Below are positions 44,201 to 56,522 of a stretch of DNA of 64,000 nucleotides, one piece after another (the stretch's first letter is position 1; each line of letters starts with the position of its first letter). Source of the stretch: Dromiciops gliroides (taxonomy: Eukaryota; Chordata; Mammalia; Microbiotheria; Microbiotheriidae); the NCBI RefSeq assembly GCF_019393635.1, contig NC_057864.1, forward strand, positions 468,580,617-468,644,616. Direction: 5' to 3'. Below the pieces are notes generated by a model, which worked only from the letters and a program-made list of their open reading frames with translations, searched no databases and was not told the DNA's origin. The position numbers and the translations under genes are program-made.

Positions 44201-47200
44201 CACCAAAATTTAAAAAAAAAAAAAAGATGGCAAACCAGTCGAAAAAAAATCAATCTGTAAGGATCTTTAAAAACAGAAATGGCCACTGCTGTCTCCAGTG
44301 CCTTTGAGCCATTGGCTCTGGACACTCCCAAGGAGCTACAATCCCACAGGCTTCCTTATTTTCAGCTTTCCCTGAGGCTGACTATGGGGGAGGGGGCAGC
44401 ACTAGCTTCACCTCTGAGGACTATCTACTCAGAGGTAAAAGCAGGGAAGTTCAGCTGCCCATGATGACATTCAGACGTGCACAGTGACCCCGTGGTGGCG
44501 AAAATCCTGCTGCTTTCTGGACTCTCTCTTGAATGGGCCCCAGCCCATTTCCTCCTCCTTCCTCCCCAGCTGCCTTTGCCCCGTAGCCCTTTAGGACGAA
44601 TTCTCTCCGGGGGGAGAGCACACTGTGAGAGTTATTGTCAGTTTGTCTCACTTTGCTAAGCTCTGGATCCTAAGTATGCCAGGCCTGTCCCCCATGCCAA
44701 TGGGGCAAAGGCAGATGAGACGATCCTGCCCCCCACCGCCTAGCGTCCCCGTGGCCACACTGCTCTTTAAAGCTTCTCCTTTAGAAGAAGGAAGCACGGG
44801 GTCTGCCGCAGTGTCCAACAGAAACAGCAGGAAGAACAAGGAGCAAGGGAGAACAGTAGTGAAAGGCCGCCAGTCACTCTGGGCCTTCAAGCATTGCCTC
44901 GGTGCCCATGGAAAATGGATAACCAGCACAGAAACAAGAGAGGAGAGGCCAGGGCATCTCGATGGGCCTGACCTAAGATTTAGATTGGAAATGGCCTGAA
45001 AAATAAGAGGCCCAAAGAAGAACATTCTCCAGGCTTCTGATGTGGGACAAGTCTCACAACTTCTTTCCACTCTGTGAAGTTCTTCCCTGCCCTCCCCCAC
45101 CCCCAGCGCCCCCATTCTCCCTGCTGTTGAGGGATGGATGATCAAGGTGTGCTATGACAGACGAAATACCTAAACAAAAAAGAATCAGGAGAGCAAGAAC
45201 CCCAAAGGAAAAACACACACATATGTGTGTACCGGAAATGTATGTGTATGGACACACCCATGTATGTGGTGGTGGCATGTAGTTGTTTTTCAGTCGTGTC
45301 TGACTCTTCATGGCTCCATTTGGAGTTTTCTTGGCAGAGACACTGGAGTGCTTTGCCATTTCCTTCTCCAGGTCATTTTAAAGATAGGAAACTGAGGCAA
45401 ACAGGGTTAGGTGACTTGCCCAGGGTCACACAACTAGCAAGTGTCTGAGGACAGATTTGAACTCAGGTCTTCCTGACTTCAGGCCTAGTGTTCTATCCAC
45501 TGTGCCACCTAGCTGCCCCTGTGTGTATATACTGTGTGTGTGCATCTGTATGGAGATGCACACACAAATAAAACACGGCCCAACAAATGGTTTGGGGATC
45601 ACAGGGCTTCTGTTCAGCTACATCAATGGGGATAAAAGAAAAGCAAATCTTATTTGGAGCTCTAACCTCTGTCTTTGTGCCCTCAGGTGGCATTGCTACT
45701 CATCCAGGGTGCCCTGCCAGGCGCCTGCCCATGCCCTTGGCATCAGCCCTTCCTCTTTCATGGATTCCTCCACTTCTCAGTAAACAGGAAGCTCAGGGAA
45801 GCAGAGCTGCCCTCACCCACCTCCCAGTCTTCAGCACCAGAGGTCAATACGTACAACTACCCGACGAATCAGAGCTCTGGGAGCCCCGCTCCCGTGCATC
45901 CTTGTCCGAGGCAATCTGCCTGGTGATGATGACATCGATGAAGTTGGCGGCGGTGATCGTGGTCTTCCCTAGCGTCCTTAGCTCCTCCTCATATCGGGAT
46001 TTGGGAGGAGGGGCTTTCTCCTTCCCAGCCTCCGAATAGACAATTGAAGACGACTGGCTCTGGGGCTTGCCGCTTGGAAAAGCCGAGGAGGTGTACGGGC
46101 ACTGGATGGACCTCTTGTCCACCTCCAGGGTTTTCTGCTCCAGCTGCTGCTGCTCACTAGCCATGGCTGACCTGCCTCTCAAGTTCTCCTCTAGCCGGGA
46201 CGCTTCATGCTTACTCTCCTTTGCTTTGGTCACTTCCATCTGAGGAGCAGAGGCAGCAGCATCAACCAGAGCGGCCAAGGCGTCAGCAGCGGTGTTGTAG
46301 CGGGAGGCAGGTAAGCCTGGAGTTAAGGAAGGCCCGCCAGGGGGCAGCTGCCTGCAAAGAAGTAACATCAACAAATCAACAGGCATGTGGTGGAGAGAAA
46401 AGAACTGGAAGAAGAGTCAGAAAACAGGCAGTCAAATGGCACCTCTATTGCCCTGCGCCTCAATGTCCACCAAGGGCACCTGCCCACCATCTGTGGGCCC
46501 TGTCTAGCTAGCCCAGGGGCTGCTATGAGGTCACGTGGCATGAGGGGGTGAAAGTACGTAGCACACTAAGAAATCGTGTCAGAACAAGGCCTTGTTCTTC
46601 CTGGCAATGACAAGGAGACTGAGTGTCCACTGTAAACATCCCCAAAGAGTTAGGGGCCAACAGTGTCTATTCAGGATGGGCCTGATGACTGCGAGCCACA
46701 GGAGAACGGGGATTCACCGCACAGAAGTCAAAACTCATAGGACAGAAACCCGTTTTTATGCCATAACGACATTCAGTTCTAACCCATCCAAAAGAGGCAA
46801 GCAGGAGTGGAAACACATTCCTTGGTACGAGACGTACGCAGAACCTACATGATGCGCAGCTGCGCAGCAGGGTCCAAGGGGGTGATGACACTGGTTCCAT
46901 TGGGTGCCTGGAATATAGTGGATCTTTGCTGCAGAAGATTCTCTTGTGCCCTCACTGAGGGGGAAGGGGAACGAACGTAGCCGTGGCTGCCAGGCCGCCC
47001 AGGCTGCTCAGAACCTGCAGGGGCGCAGACCAAGGAGAGAGAAATGAGTCAAGGGAGGGGCCAGGGAGGCCTGGGAGCCCCCTGATATTCTCAGTGACTT
47101 TCCCCTTCTGGGCCATTTTTTTTTTTTTTAGTGAGGCAATTGGGGGTAAGTGACTTGCCCAGGGTCACACAGCTAGTTAAGTGTTAAGTGTCTGAGGCCG

Positions 47201-50200
47201 GACTTGAACTCAGGTACTCCTGACTCCAGGGCCGGTGCTCTATCCACTGCGCCACCTAGCTGCCCCCCTGGGCCATTTTTTATGAGGCAACCTCAAGTTC
47301 TGATTACTGGAAACAGCCTCAGAACAGAGAAGGAACAAGCATCCAATCACTTCACTACTCACCTTCCTGACAACTGCCTCCAAAGACTCTTACTGCCTGA
47401 CAGTCCCGAATTCAAGACGTGCTGAATCCTAACTACCTCCGAAATACTTTCAGAAAAGCTTCAGGCATCACAGTTAATTCCACTCCCTACTTTCCACTCA
47501 TCTCCTCCCTGGCCCGCTCCTTTCCCAATTCCAATTCTGGACCCATGAACCATAATCAAATCAACCTTAGACAATCAGGATATCAATCTACTCTCGTGGA
47601 GCCCATTTCGTTCTTCCTACACTTTCCAGGATCCATTGGTCCTTCCTTCCATCATCACAACTGCCCTTTGTGCTTAGACTCCTCCATTCAAATGTAAGCT
47701 CCTCAAGGGCAGGGACTGTCTTTGCTCAGCATCATGAGATGTGAAGTACACAGTAAGTGATTAATAAATGTTTTTTCATTCATTCAGTTGCATTAAGTAT
47801 CTATCATTAATGGGCAATTCTACAAAATTATGACTAGAATGAAAGTTCTTTTCTGGCATGAGAAAAAAACAAAAGGTCTTTCACACTTGCTGGAACACCA
47901 GTTAATTACATGCCCATTCTAATCCAATGCTAGATAGATCAATGAGCAAGGCAGAGGAGGGTAGGTCTATCCAAATGAATTAGGCCACAGCACCACTGTG
48001 GGGTTTGGAATATATTGGGAGAAGTTCATACTGGGCTGGTGACTTGGGGCATGTAATATCCAACATGAATTGGAGGAGAAACTGGGAGGAAAATAGAGGA
48101 AAAGAACCCTTTTCATTGAGAACAATACTGGAAATGAAGACACATCTTTTCAAACATTCTTAATCTCACAGGAGTATTTTTTAAAAGGAGAACAGACATC
48201 TAGCACGGGCATTTTCTTTTTTGAAAATCTTATTCCCAGGGAGTCAGTGTTCCATACATGGGAATAATGGAGAGAGGGTGAGACAGAGAGTCTGGAGAGC
48301 AAGCCTTCAGTCTGGACTCTTGCACTCAATGCCGCCAGGGCCTGGGGAGAGCCTCTTTCACACTCTTCACCTCAGGCTTCTCCTCTATGACAGGAGGTCT
48401 GAACTTGGGCGCCATGGACCCATTTGGCAGCCAGGGAAGCTTATGGAGCCTTTCTCAGGAGAAGATTTTTTAAATAATCAAAACAAACACTAATTTTCAC
48501 TTAGAGGTCAGTGAAAATAAAGATGTCATGTGTTGTCCCCCCAGCTAGATTTGTGAATGTCCTGAAATCTACTCACTGGACTAATGGCCCTCAGGTTAAG
48601 AATCTCTGCTCTGGGGGCAGCTAGGTGGCACAGTGGATAAAGCACCAGCCTTGGATTCAGGAATACCTGAGTTCAAATCTGGCCTCAGACACTTGACACT
48701 TACTAGCTGTGTGACCCTGGACAAGTCACTTAACCCCCATTGCCCCCCCCCCCCCCCCAAAGAATCTCTGCTCTAAGAAATGAGAGAACTAGATTAATGA
48801 TTTCTCAGGTCGTTTTCAACTCTAATGTCCTATGGGTCTAACTCACCTTTTAGATTCTGTTAGCATAAAAACAATGTACCATGAATGGAGTTAGACGTCC
48901 CAAATTCACTTTGGCAAACTTATCTTAGAATGTCAAGAAAAATAATCCAGCCTCTCCACTGAGCAACAAGAAAATGAACTTTACACCCACCATTTCTTAC
49001 CTGGACGAAGGTATAGTTCAGAAGAGACAGCAGCTATTCGCTCTCTTTCGCGCTCCCTCTCCCGCTCCCTCTCCCGCTCCCTCTCCCGCTCCTTCTCTCT
49101 CTCCCTTTCCCGCTCACGTTCCCTCTCGACACTGGCAGCAGCAGATGCAGCCAGGTGTGAAGGGTGGCCTATAAAACACACAAATCCACAGGCTTTCACA
49201 TCCCCATAAGGAACATCAACAAAACTGAGATTTTCAAACAAGTGCAGTTTTTACAAAAAGCTTTAGACTTGAAAGCTATGATGGTTTCATTTGTTCAGAT
49301 GGCAATGTTGATGAATACAGTATTTTTACAATAATTCTTTAAGACACAGGTCCACTGTCAACTGAGAGCTATTACTGCTAACTAAAAACCAGTGATAAAT
49401 AGTGCCAAAGGGATCAGGAAGGTATGGTGATTACAAGGAAAGGTTTTGAAGGAAAGGGGCCTGAATCCAAATCCCAGCTGATACTTTGTACTGGGATGGC
49501 CTTGGCTGTCACTGAACCCTCCCTGGGCCTCAGTCTCCTTCTAAAACAAGGAGGTTGGATTAGATGGCTACTAGGGCCCCTTCTAATTCAAAGATTGATG
49601 TTCATGAGGACCCTGGTAGAAAACCACCAGACGTTTGTAATCAACGTGAAGCCGAGCAGGGATTCTTACCTGGAGACATTGAAGCAGGGTTGTAAGGTCT
49701 AGGAGGGAAGGTCAGCTGGGTACCTGGTATGTAAGTGATTCTCTCCATTGGGGGAGTGCTTGTACCCCCAGGATGAGGTACCAAGATGGTGGGAGGCATA
49801 TTGGTCAAATCAATGATTCCTGTCATAAAGATTAATAAATTAAAATGAGCATTTTAGTCCTTGTTTGCTCAGGCCAAACAGCAGGGGCCTGGTCTTCTCA
49901 TGTTGCCTAAGTCAACAACTTGTTGTCAAGACCAGCTCTCTACCCCGACTCCCCCTCGGCTGACATGTGGAATACATACAAATGCCAATCAGGCAGATCC
50001 TCCTCCAATAATTTCCCGACTCACTCAACAATATAATAAGAAAACTCATAAAGTCTCTGGCACCTATCAACAAACTACCAATTTTAGGAGGCAGATACCT
50101 TGCCAGCTGTGTGTTCTTTGACAAATCGCCTATCGTCTCAGAACCTCCTCTGCTTCTGAACAAGGGGCTCTGCAAACCTTCCAGTGCAATACAGACATGG

Positions 50201-51131
50201 GAATGACAATGTGCACTGACCCCCATTCTGAGCACCTCAAGGGCTTCTTGGATTGGGAGGCTTTGGCAAAGTCTGCCCTACCACACAGAAGAGGAAGCAA
50301 AATACACGTACCTCTGGTTGCAGGATATGGGAGACCTAATTGTTGCTCTCTGGGGGAGAGTCCTCTGGCTACATCTGGGCGCAAGTTAACTTGCATCTGT
50401 TGTGAGGTAATATAATCATTTAAAATTGTCTGCCTCGTGTTTTCCATCGCATAAAGCTGATACTGGCTTGGGTAGCCTGGTGTTGGGGAAAGCTGTCTCT
50501 GGAATAGGTATGCAGCGGCCGCTGGAGGAGAGAGAGACAGACGTTAAGTTCAATGTCTGAAGGAGGCAGCCAGACATCCATGAGAAGTCCAAAAACTAAT
50601 GACCAACTCTATGAGGAGCAAGAACAATGCCCTACACCAGAGTGCACCTGGAGCATTGTTAACCAGCTCTAAGTCACGTTTTCCTACTGCATTCAAGGAG
50701 AAAGGGCAGGGAAAAGTTATAATTACTCATCTTTCCAGTACTTCTAACAATATCTCAGCAAATTCTCTTGGAGTTTTCATTTCCAAATACTTCTTAATAG
50801 TGTAATTATAATGTTCTCCCCAAGAGCCACCTACACTGTTGCTTTTCCTTAGAAGAAATTTAATTCTGTTTCATCAGATTCATGAGAACATTGGATCAGA
50901 ATGACATTTGTATTTTTTTTCCCTCAGCATAAATATAGTCTGAATAGTCATCTTTATTTTTCTTGGGGCAACAAAGGCTAGCTAGATAATAAGCACTTAA
51001 TCATGAATTACACAGGTGTAGAGTGGAGACTTAGTGATTGCTAGGTGGAAGGGAGAAATGGATCTGATCTGTGCTGATCAACAATCAGACAAAACTGATG
51101 GACCAACTCCAGAAAAAAGGAATACATACTA

Positions 51132-51179
<48 letters not shown>

Positions 51180-54100
51180 TATACACATACATGTACATCA
51201 TCATAAGATAACGTAGTGAAGACTAACCCATTTTTTGTCTAAGACTTAACTTCTGACCTGATTTTGTATAAAAAATACAAACTTGGATAGAGCACCGGCC
51301 CTGGAATCAGGAGTACCTGAGTTCAAATCCGGCCTCAGACACTTAACACTTGCTAGCTGTGTGACCCTGGGCAAGTCACTTAACCCCAATTGCCTCACTA
51401 AAAACAAAACAAAACAAACTACCACAGACCAAAGATGCTTGATTTGGGGAAGAAAATGAAAGATACTCTAAACCCTAAATCCTTTTTTTTCCATGGACCA
51501 ATGTGCCTACAACTTGCCTCTGGTAATTTGGTTTGTGGGCACTCTTGGCATTCTAGGGAACTCTAGGAACCTAGATGATCCACCTGTTGTCTGAGAATTT
51601 GCTTCCCTAAAACCTGACAACACTGGTAGTAGCAAAATAGCTTTCAAATAATTTTGCAGACCTCAAAATGCCAGGGATTGCTCTCTGCCACTGTTAGCTT
51701 TAATTGAGTTTGCTTGGTTCTATCACTACGGGATAGAGCAAGAATGCAAAAGCAAATTTAAAAACAACAGTGAAAACAGACTGATTCCATTAGCCCTTGC
51801 TGCAATATTCTCTTCTGGAGGTTGGTAGTGCACCCCTTCCAAATGACTTTGTCTTTGGTCTGCCTGCATTTTGCATTTATGAATCTGTTCTACACATGAT
51901 TTCCCTTCAATAGAATGTGAGCTACTCAAGGGCAGGAACTATTTCATTTCTGTCTTGGTGCCTCAGGGATCTAGTATGGTGTCTGGTATATAGCAGACTC
52001 TCAGCCAATGTTTGCTGAATGGAAAAGGAGAACAGATGCACATGTGTGAGTTGAGAAAAAGAAGGTGGCATTCCAGACAGGAAAGCAACATGGGCAAAAG
52101 TCACTGTGTGTATAAAGCCTAGGAGGTCTTTGGCTCTCGGGTGGTTCTCCTGGAAAATGTGTTGTTTTAAGATTCTATGAGCCAGGGGCAGCTAGGTGGT
52201 GCAGTGGATAGAGGACCGGCCCTGGATTCAGGAGGACCTGAGTTCAAATTCGGCCTCAGACACTTGACACTTACTATCTGTGTGACCTTGGGCAAGTCAC
52301 TTAACCCCAATTGCCTCACTCCCCCCCTCCCCCAAAAGATTCTATGAGCCAAAACAAGTTCTGGTATATGACTCTAATGGGATACTATTGTGTTATAAGA
52401 AATGATAAGCAGATGGATTTTTTAAAAAACCTGGACTTACATGAATTGATGCTGAGTGAAATGAGCAGAACCACAGCATCAACTACATTTTGTGATGATC
52501 AACTGTGATAGACTTGGTTCTTCTCAGCAATACAATGCCAAAAGACTTATGGTGGAAAATGCTCTCCACCTTCAGAGAAGGAACTATGGAGTCAGAATGC
52601 AGACTGAAGCAAACTATTTTCACTTTTGTTGTTGCTTTTTTGTTATTGTCCTTGTTTATTCTTTCTTGCATTCCTCCCCCCCCCCCCCGGGCGGTCCTGT
52701 TTATTGTGGAAATATGTTTAACATGACAGTAATGTATAACCTATATAACCTATATCAAATTGCTTGCTGGCCCCAGGAGGGGGGAGGGAAGGAAGGGTGG
52801 AAGAAAAATTTGGAACTCAAAAATATCTTTACATGTAATTGAGAAAAGTAAAAATTAAAAAAAAAAATGCTCTGAGCCAGTGGAGAGCATGTCAACCTGA
52901 GCCACAAACACAGAAGTCCCTTATCCACGCTGGGTGATCCCAAGAGGTGGAATGAAAGAGTCAGGGAGGCTTTGGTATCTAATGTTACTGTGCTTCACTA
53001 AAACATCTAAGAGAATAATTATCCTTAGAAAGCTCTCTCTTAATGTATGCCATAAATGGTAGTTGCCATGGAAATTGCCTCTATGAGCAGATTATATTAA
53101 TAGGCAGCCTCTGTATTCTTTAGGAATGGATGGAGGGGAAAGACAAGAGGGAAAGGGCCTCTCGCGCTACTAATATATACTCTCTTCTTGTAGATAATTA
53201 AGTTATAAGGCATTGCTACCCAAACCAACACTCACCAGGGTCCAGCGCCCTGTGAAATGGCATCGCAGGATCCAGGTGTGCAGGAAGATGGCTTCGATAG
53301 ACCTCGCCCGGTGCACCGCCTCTGTGGTGGGGATCAAAGGGGCTGTGGGTGACCACGGGGTCCACCCCTGGGACTGGAGACTTAGATGGCAAAGGTACAC
53401 TTTCTCTTTGGGTAGGAGTAAGTGTAGATTTCCTTTCATGATTTGTAGACTTCCCAGAAGAAACGGCAGCTGAAAAAGTAGCACCAACCATTAAGACAGA
53501 CAACATAACTTACATTTACAGAATTGAGCCATTTATCAAGAATTCATGTGAGCACATACTTTATTTTGTTTTTTGTTTGTTTGTTTTTGGTTTTTTGTGG
53601 GGCAATGAGGGTTAAGTGACTTGCCCAGGGTCACACAGCCAGTAAGTGTCGAGTGTCTGAGGCCAGATTTGAACTCAGGTCTTCCTGAATCCATGGCCTG
53701 TGCGCCGCCTACCTGCTCCACACATACACTTTATAATCTTAAAAAGAAGAATTCCATCTATAAGAATCATTTTCTATTCAATCTGTGTACTTGTGTTGTT
53801 TAAGCTCACCAAAGTCTAGGAATATGACAGACTATACAAGAGGGGCCCATTGGAAATACTCAATATTTGAATGACACTGAACTAGCTGACACATGAGATT
53901 CTGAAAGGAGGACCCCTTTTGGAATATGGCACTAAGCCGCCCCCCACCCCCATTTTATACTTCTTGTTTCCCCAGCACTTAGTACAGCGCCTAGCACGTA
54001 TCAGGACTTTAAGAAATAATTACTGGTTGACTGATTTTGAAATGAAAAGTGGGCAACATGCTGACTATAGATGATCTTTTCCCACTCATCATTCAACACT

Positions 54101-56467
54101 ACCTCTTCTCCCACTAAATAACCAACACCCGCTTGATTGCCTTTTTAACCTTTCTGATTAGACTCTTCCTCTTTTCCCCAATGTCATAACCTTAGTCTGA
54201 ACAGCCTTTACTTCCAGCCATGTAACAGCCTCCTATATGGTCTTCTCATTTTACTCCAATCTCATTCATAACTTTCTTGTTAGCGATTGATTAGACAAAG
54301 CTTCTACTGGCCATTATAGTGAATCCGAACTCCTGGGCTTGCCCTCCCTGCTCCTTCCCCACCACACTAACACACATTCCGTCCAACCCCTGCTAATTCA
54401 CCTCCAACACAGACTAGAGTGGACAGCTAGGGTCAGAGTAAGCTTTTGCTCTCTATCTACTTTACTGGTTGTCTCTCCTATCCACCTCCAATTGATTTCT
54501 GGCTTCCTTCAAAGCCCAGCTAAACTCCTTCCACAATGCCCCTCCCCCCCACCTCCCCAGAAATGGGCTTTGTACCTTTGTTGATGTTCCCCCAGGTTAT
54601 CCTCTATCAATCCTATTCTCACACAGCTGGGTGCTGGTCATCTCCCCCATTAGACTGGCAGCTCCTTGTCTTTCTTTGTATCCCCCTATGCAAAGCACCA
54701 TGGCTGGCGCACAGTAGGCTCTTAAAGGCTCTGCTGTATGTCTCACTGCCTTTAAAATCATGCTGGAAAGTGAGGGCCATCCTTGATGAAATGTGAGGCT
54801 CAGTGACATTCTCCAGGAATATGAGGCCTGGGTCAAGTCACACTTTAAACTGCATTCCCTCCTAATTTATACAAATAAAATCATGTTGAAACAAGTAATA
54901 GGGGCAGTGCTGAAAGTGAAATGTCATCCTAGAAACAGCAGCTCCACCCACTGTGCTTTGCTGTCTATGCCGTGAGCATTGTGGGGGAAGCACCCAAGGG
55001 TGAGGCCTGGGGCTCTGAAGGCGACTTAACTGGGAAAGGCTTCTTAGCTTTGCCTGCATCACGCCATCCCTCTAAACAACCTCTAAGACTGTGTCAACAA
55101 GGTTACTGTCTATATTACTTGATTCTTTACACATTTGTATTTTTTCTAAATATCGGCATGCTGTCCTATCCCATGTTCTTCTTTCACAGAAGCCTCTAAC
55201 TTCCACAAACTTCAGTCCTGGCTCTAGTGAGTACTCAGTAACTCCTGATGACTGAGCCTCTGAGTTCAAGACCAATGCCACATGAACAGACCAGAGAGTG
55301 CAATTAGCTGCCAACAACCCAACCACCTCTCAGTCTCACTGCAGCAGATGAAGCCAGGAGTTAACATCAATCAAATTCCCTGAGGAAGTTCGGCCCCAGG
55401 CTCAGTCCCTTCTAAGGAGGGTTTGATGCCCATGAGGACCCGGGGTCATCTGTGTGACTGCTTGGGTCACAGACAGCTCTTCCGCTGCATCTCTGTGGCT
55501 GGGGCTGGACTGAAAGGCCTGTTATTTTATTTTTGATGGAAAGAAACAGAATGACATACTGAGCTCACTTCTGAGTAGTTTAAAAGCTCAACTACAGAAG
55601 CTCCATAGCTATGGGATGGCGGAACTTTGCTTCTGAATCAGAGGGAATTCGCCTGACACATCTGACCATATTGAGAGTGTGATCTTAACCTAAATTGCAA
55701 TCTTCTGGTAAAGTATAGACAAAGGCACTTTATAAACACACTAACAAAAATGTTGGATAAGGCAGACTAAAGAGAACAGAGACCATATTACATCATTTTA
55801 ATGTGAACAAAACAAAGAATGCTTTCCCAAATTAAGGTAAATATTCCAATTGTGTTGAGAAAAGGGACAATTACCAAAAAGAGTAACAGGAACCTAAAGC
55901 AAGCTGTTTCCCCCAACAGAATTTAGGCTCTCCAAGAGCAAGAACTCTCCTTTTTGCCTCTGCCTAGCACCCAGTAAACACTTAGCCATGTCTGGTGATT
56001 AAGAGAGAAGTACAGCATCTATCAGAACTGAAATCTGTTTCCACATTCATTCTGGACTCATGTTAATTTAAAAATTTCAACTTGTGTGGTATATGAATAC
56101 AATGGAATACTATTGTGCTGTAAGAAACAATGAGCAGGAGAACTGTGGAGTATAGATGCTGAATGAACCATACTATTTCTTTTGTTTTGTGTGCTATTTT
56201 TTTCTATTTTGAGGTTTTTCATCATTGCTCTGATTTTTTTCTCTCTCTCTTTTTTAAAAAAATTAATAAAGTATTTTATTTTTTTTTCCCGTTACATGTA
56301 AAGATAGTTCTCATCTTTTGTTTATACAAGCTTTACAATTTCAGATTTTTCTCCCTCCGTCCCCTCCCTCCTCCCTCCCCTAGACAGCAGGTAATCTGAT
56401 ATAGGTTTTATATATATATATTGATTTTTTTCTCTTATAACATGACTAATGCAGAAATAGGATTAAC

Positions 56468-56522
<55 letters not shown>

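Noticed and set aside
49040-49110. CRISPR-like or satellite array
   Set aside because: It is a degenerate coding repeat inside NCOR1 exon 9 of the window, with no spacers.
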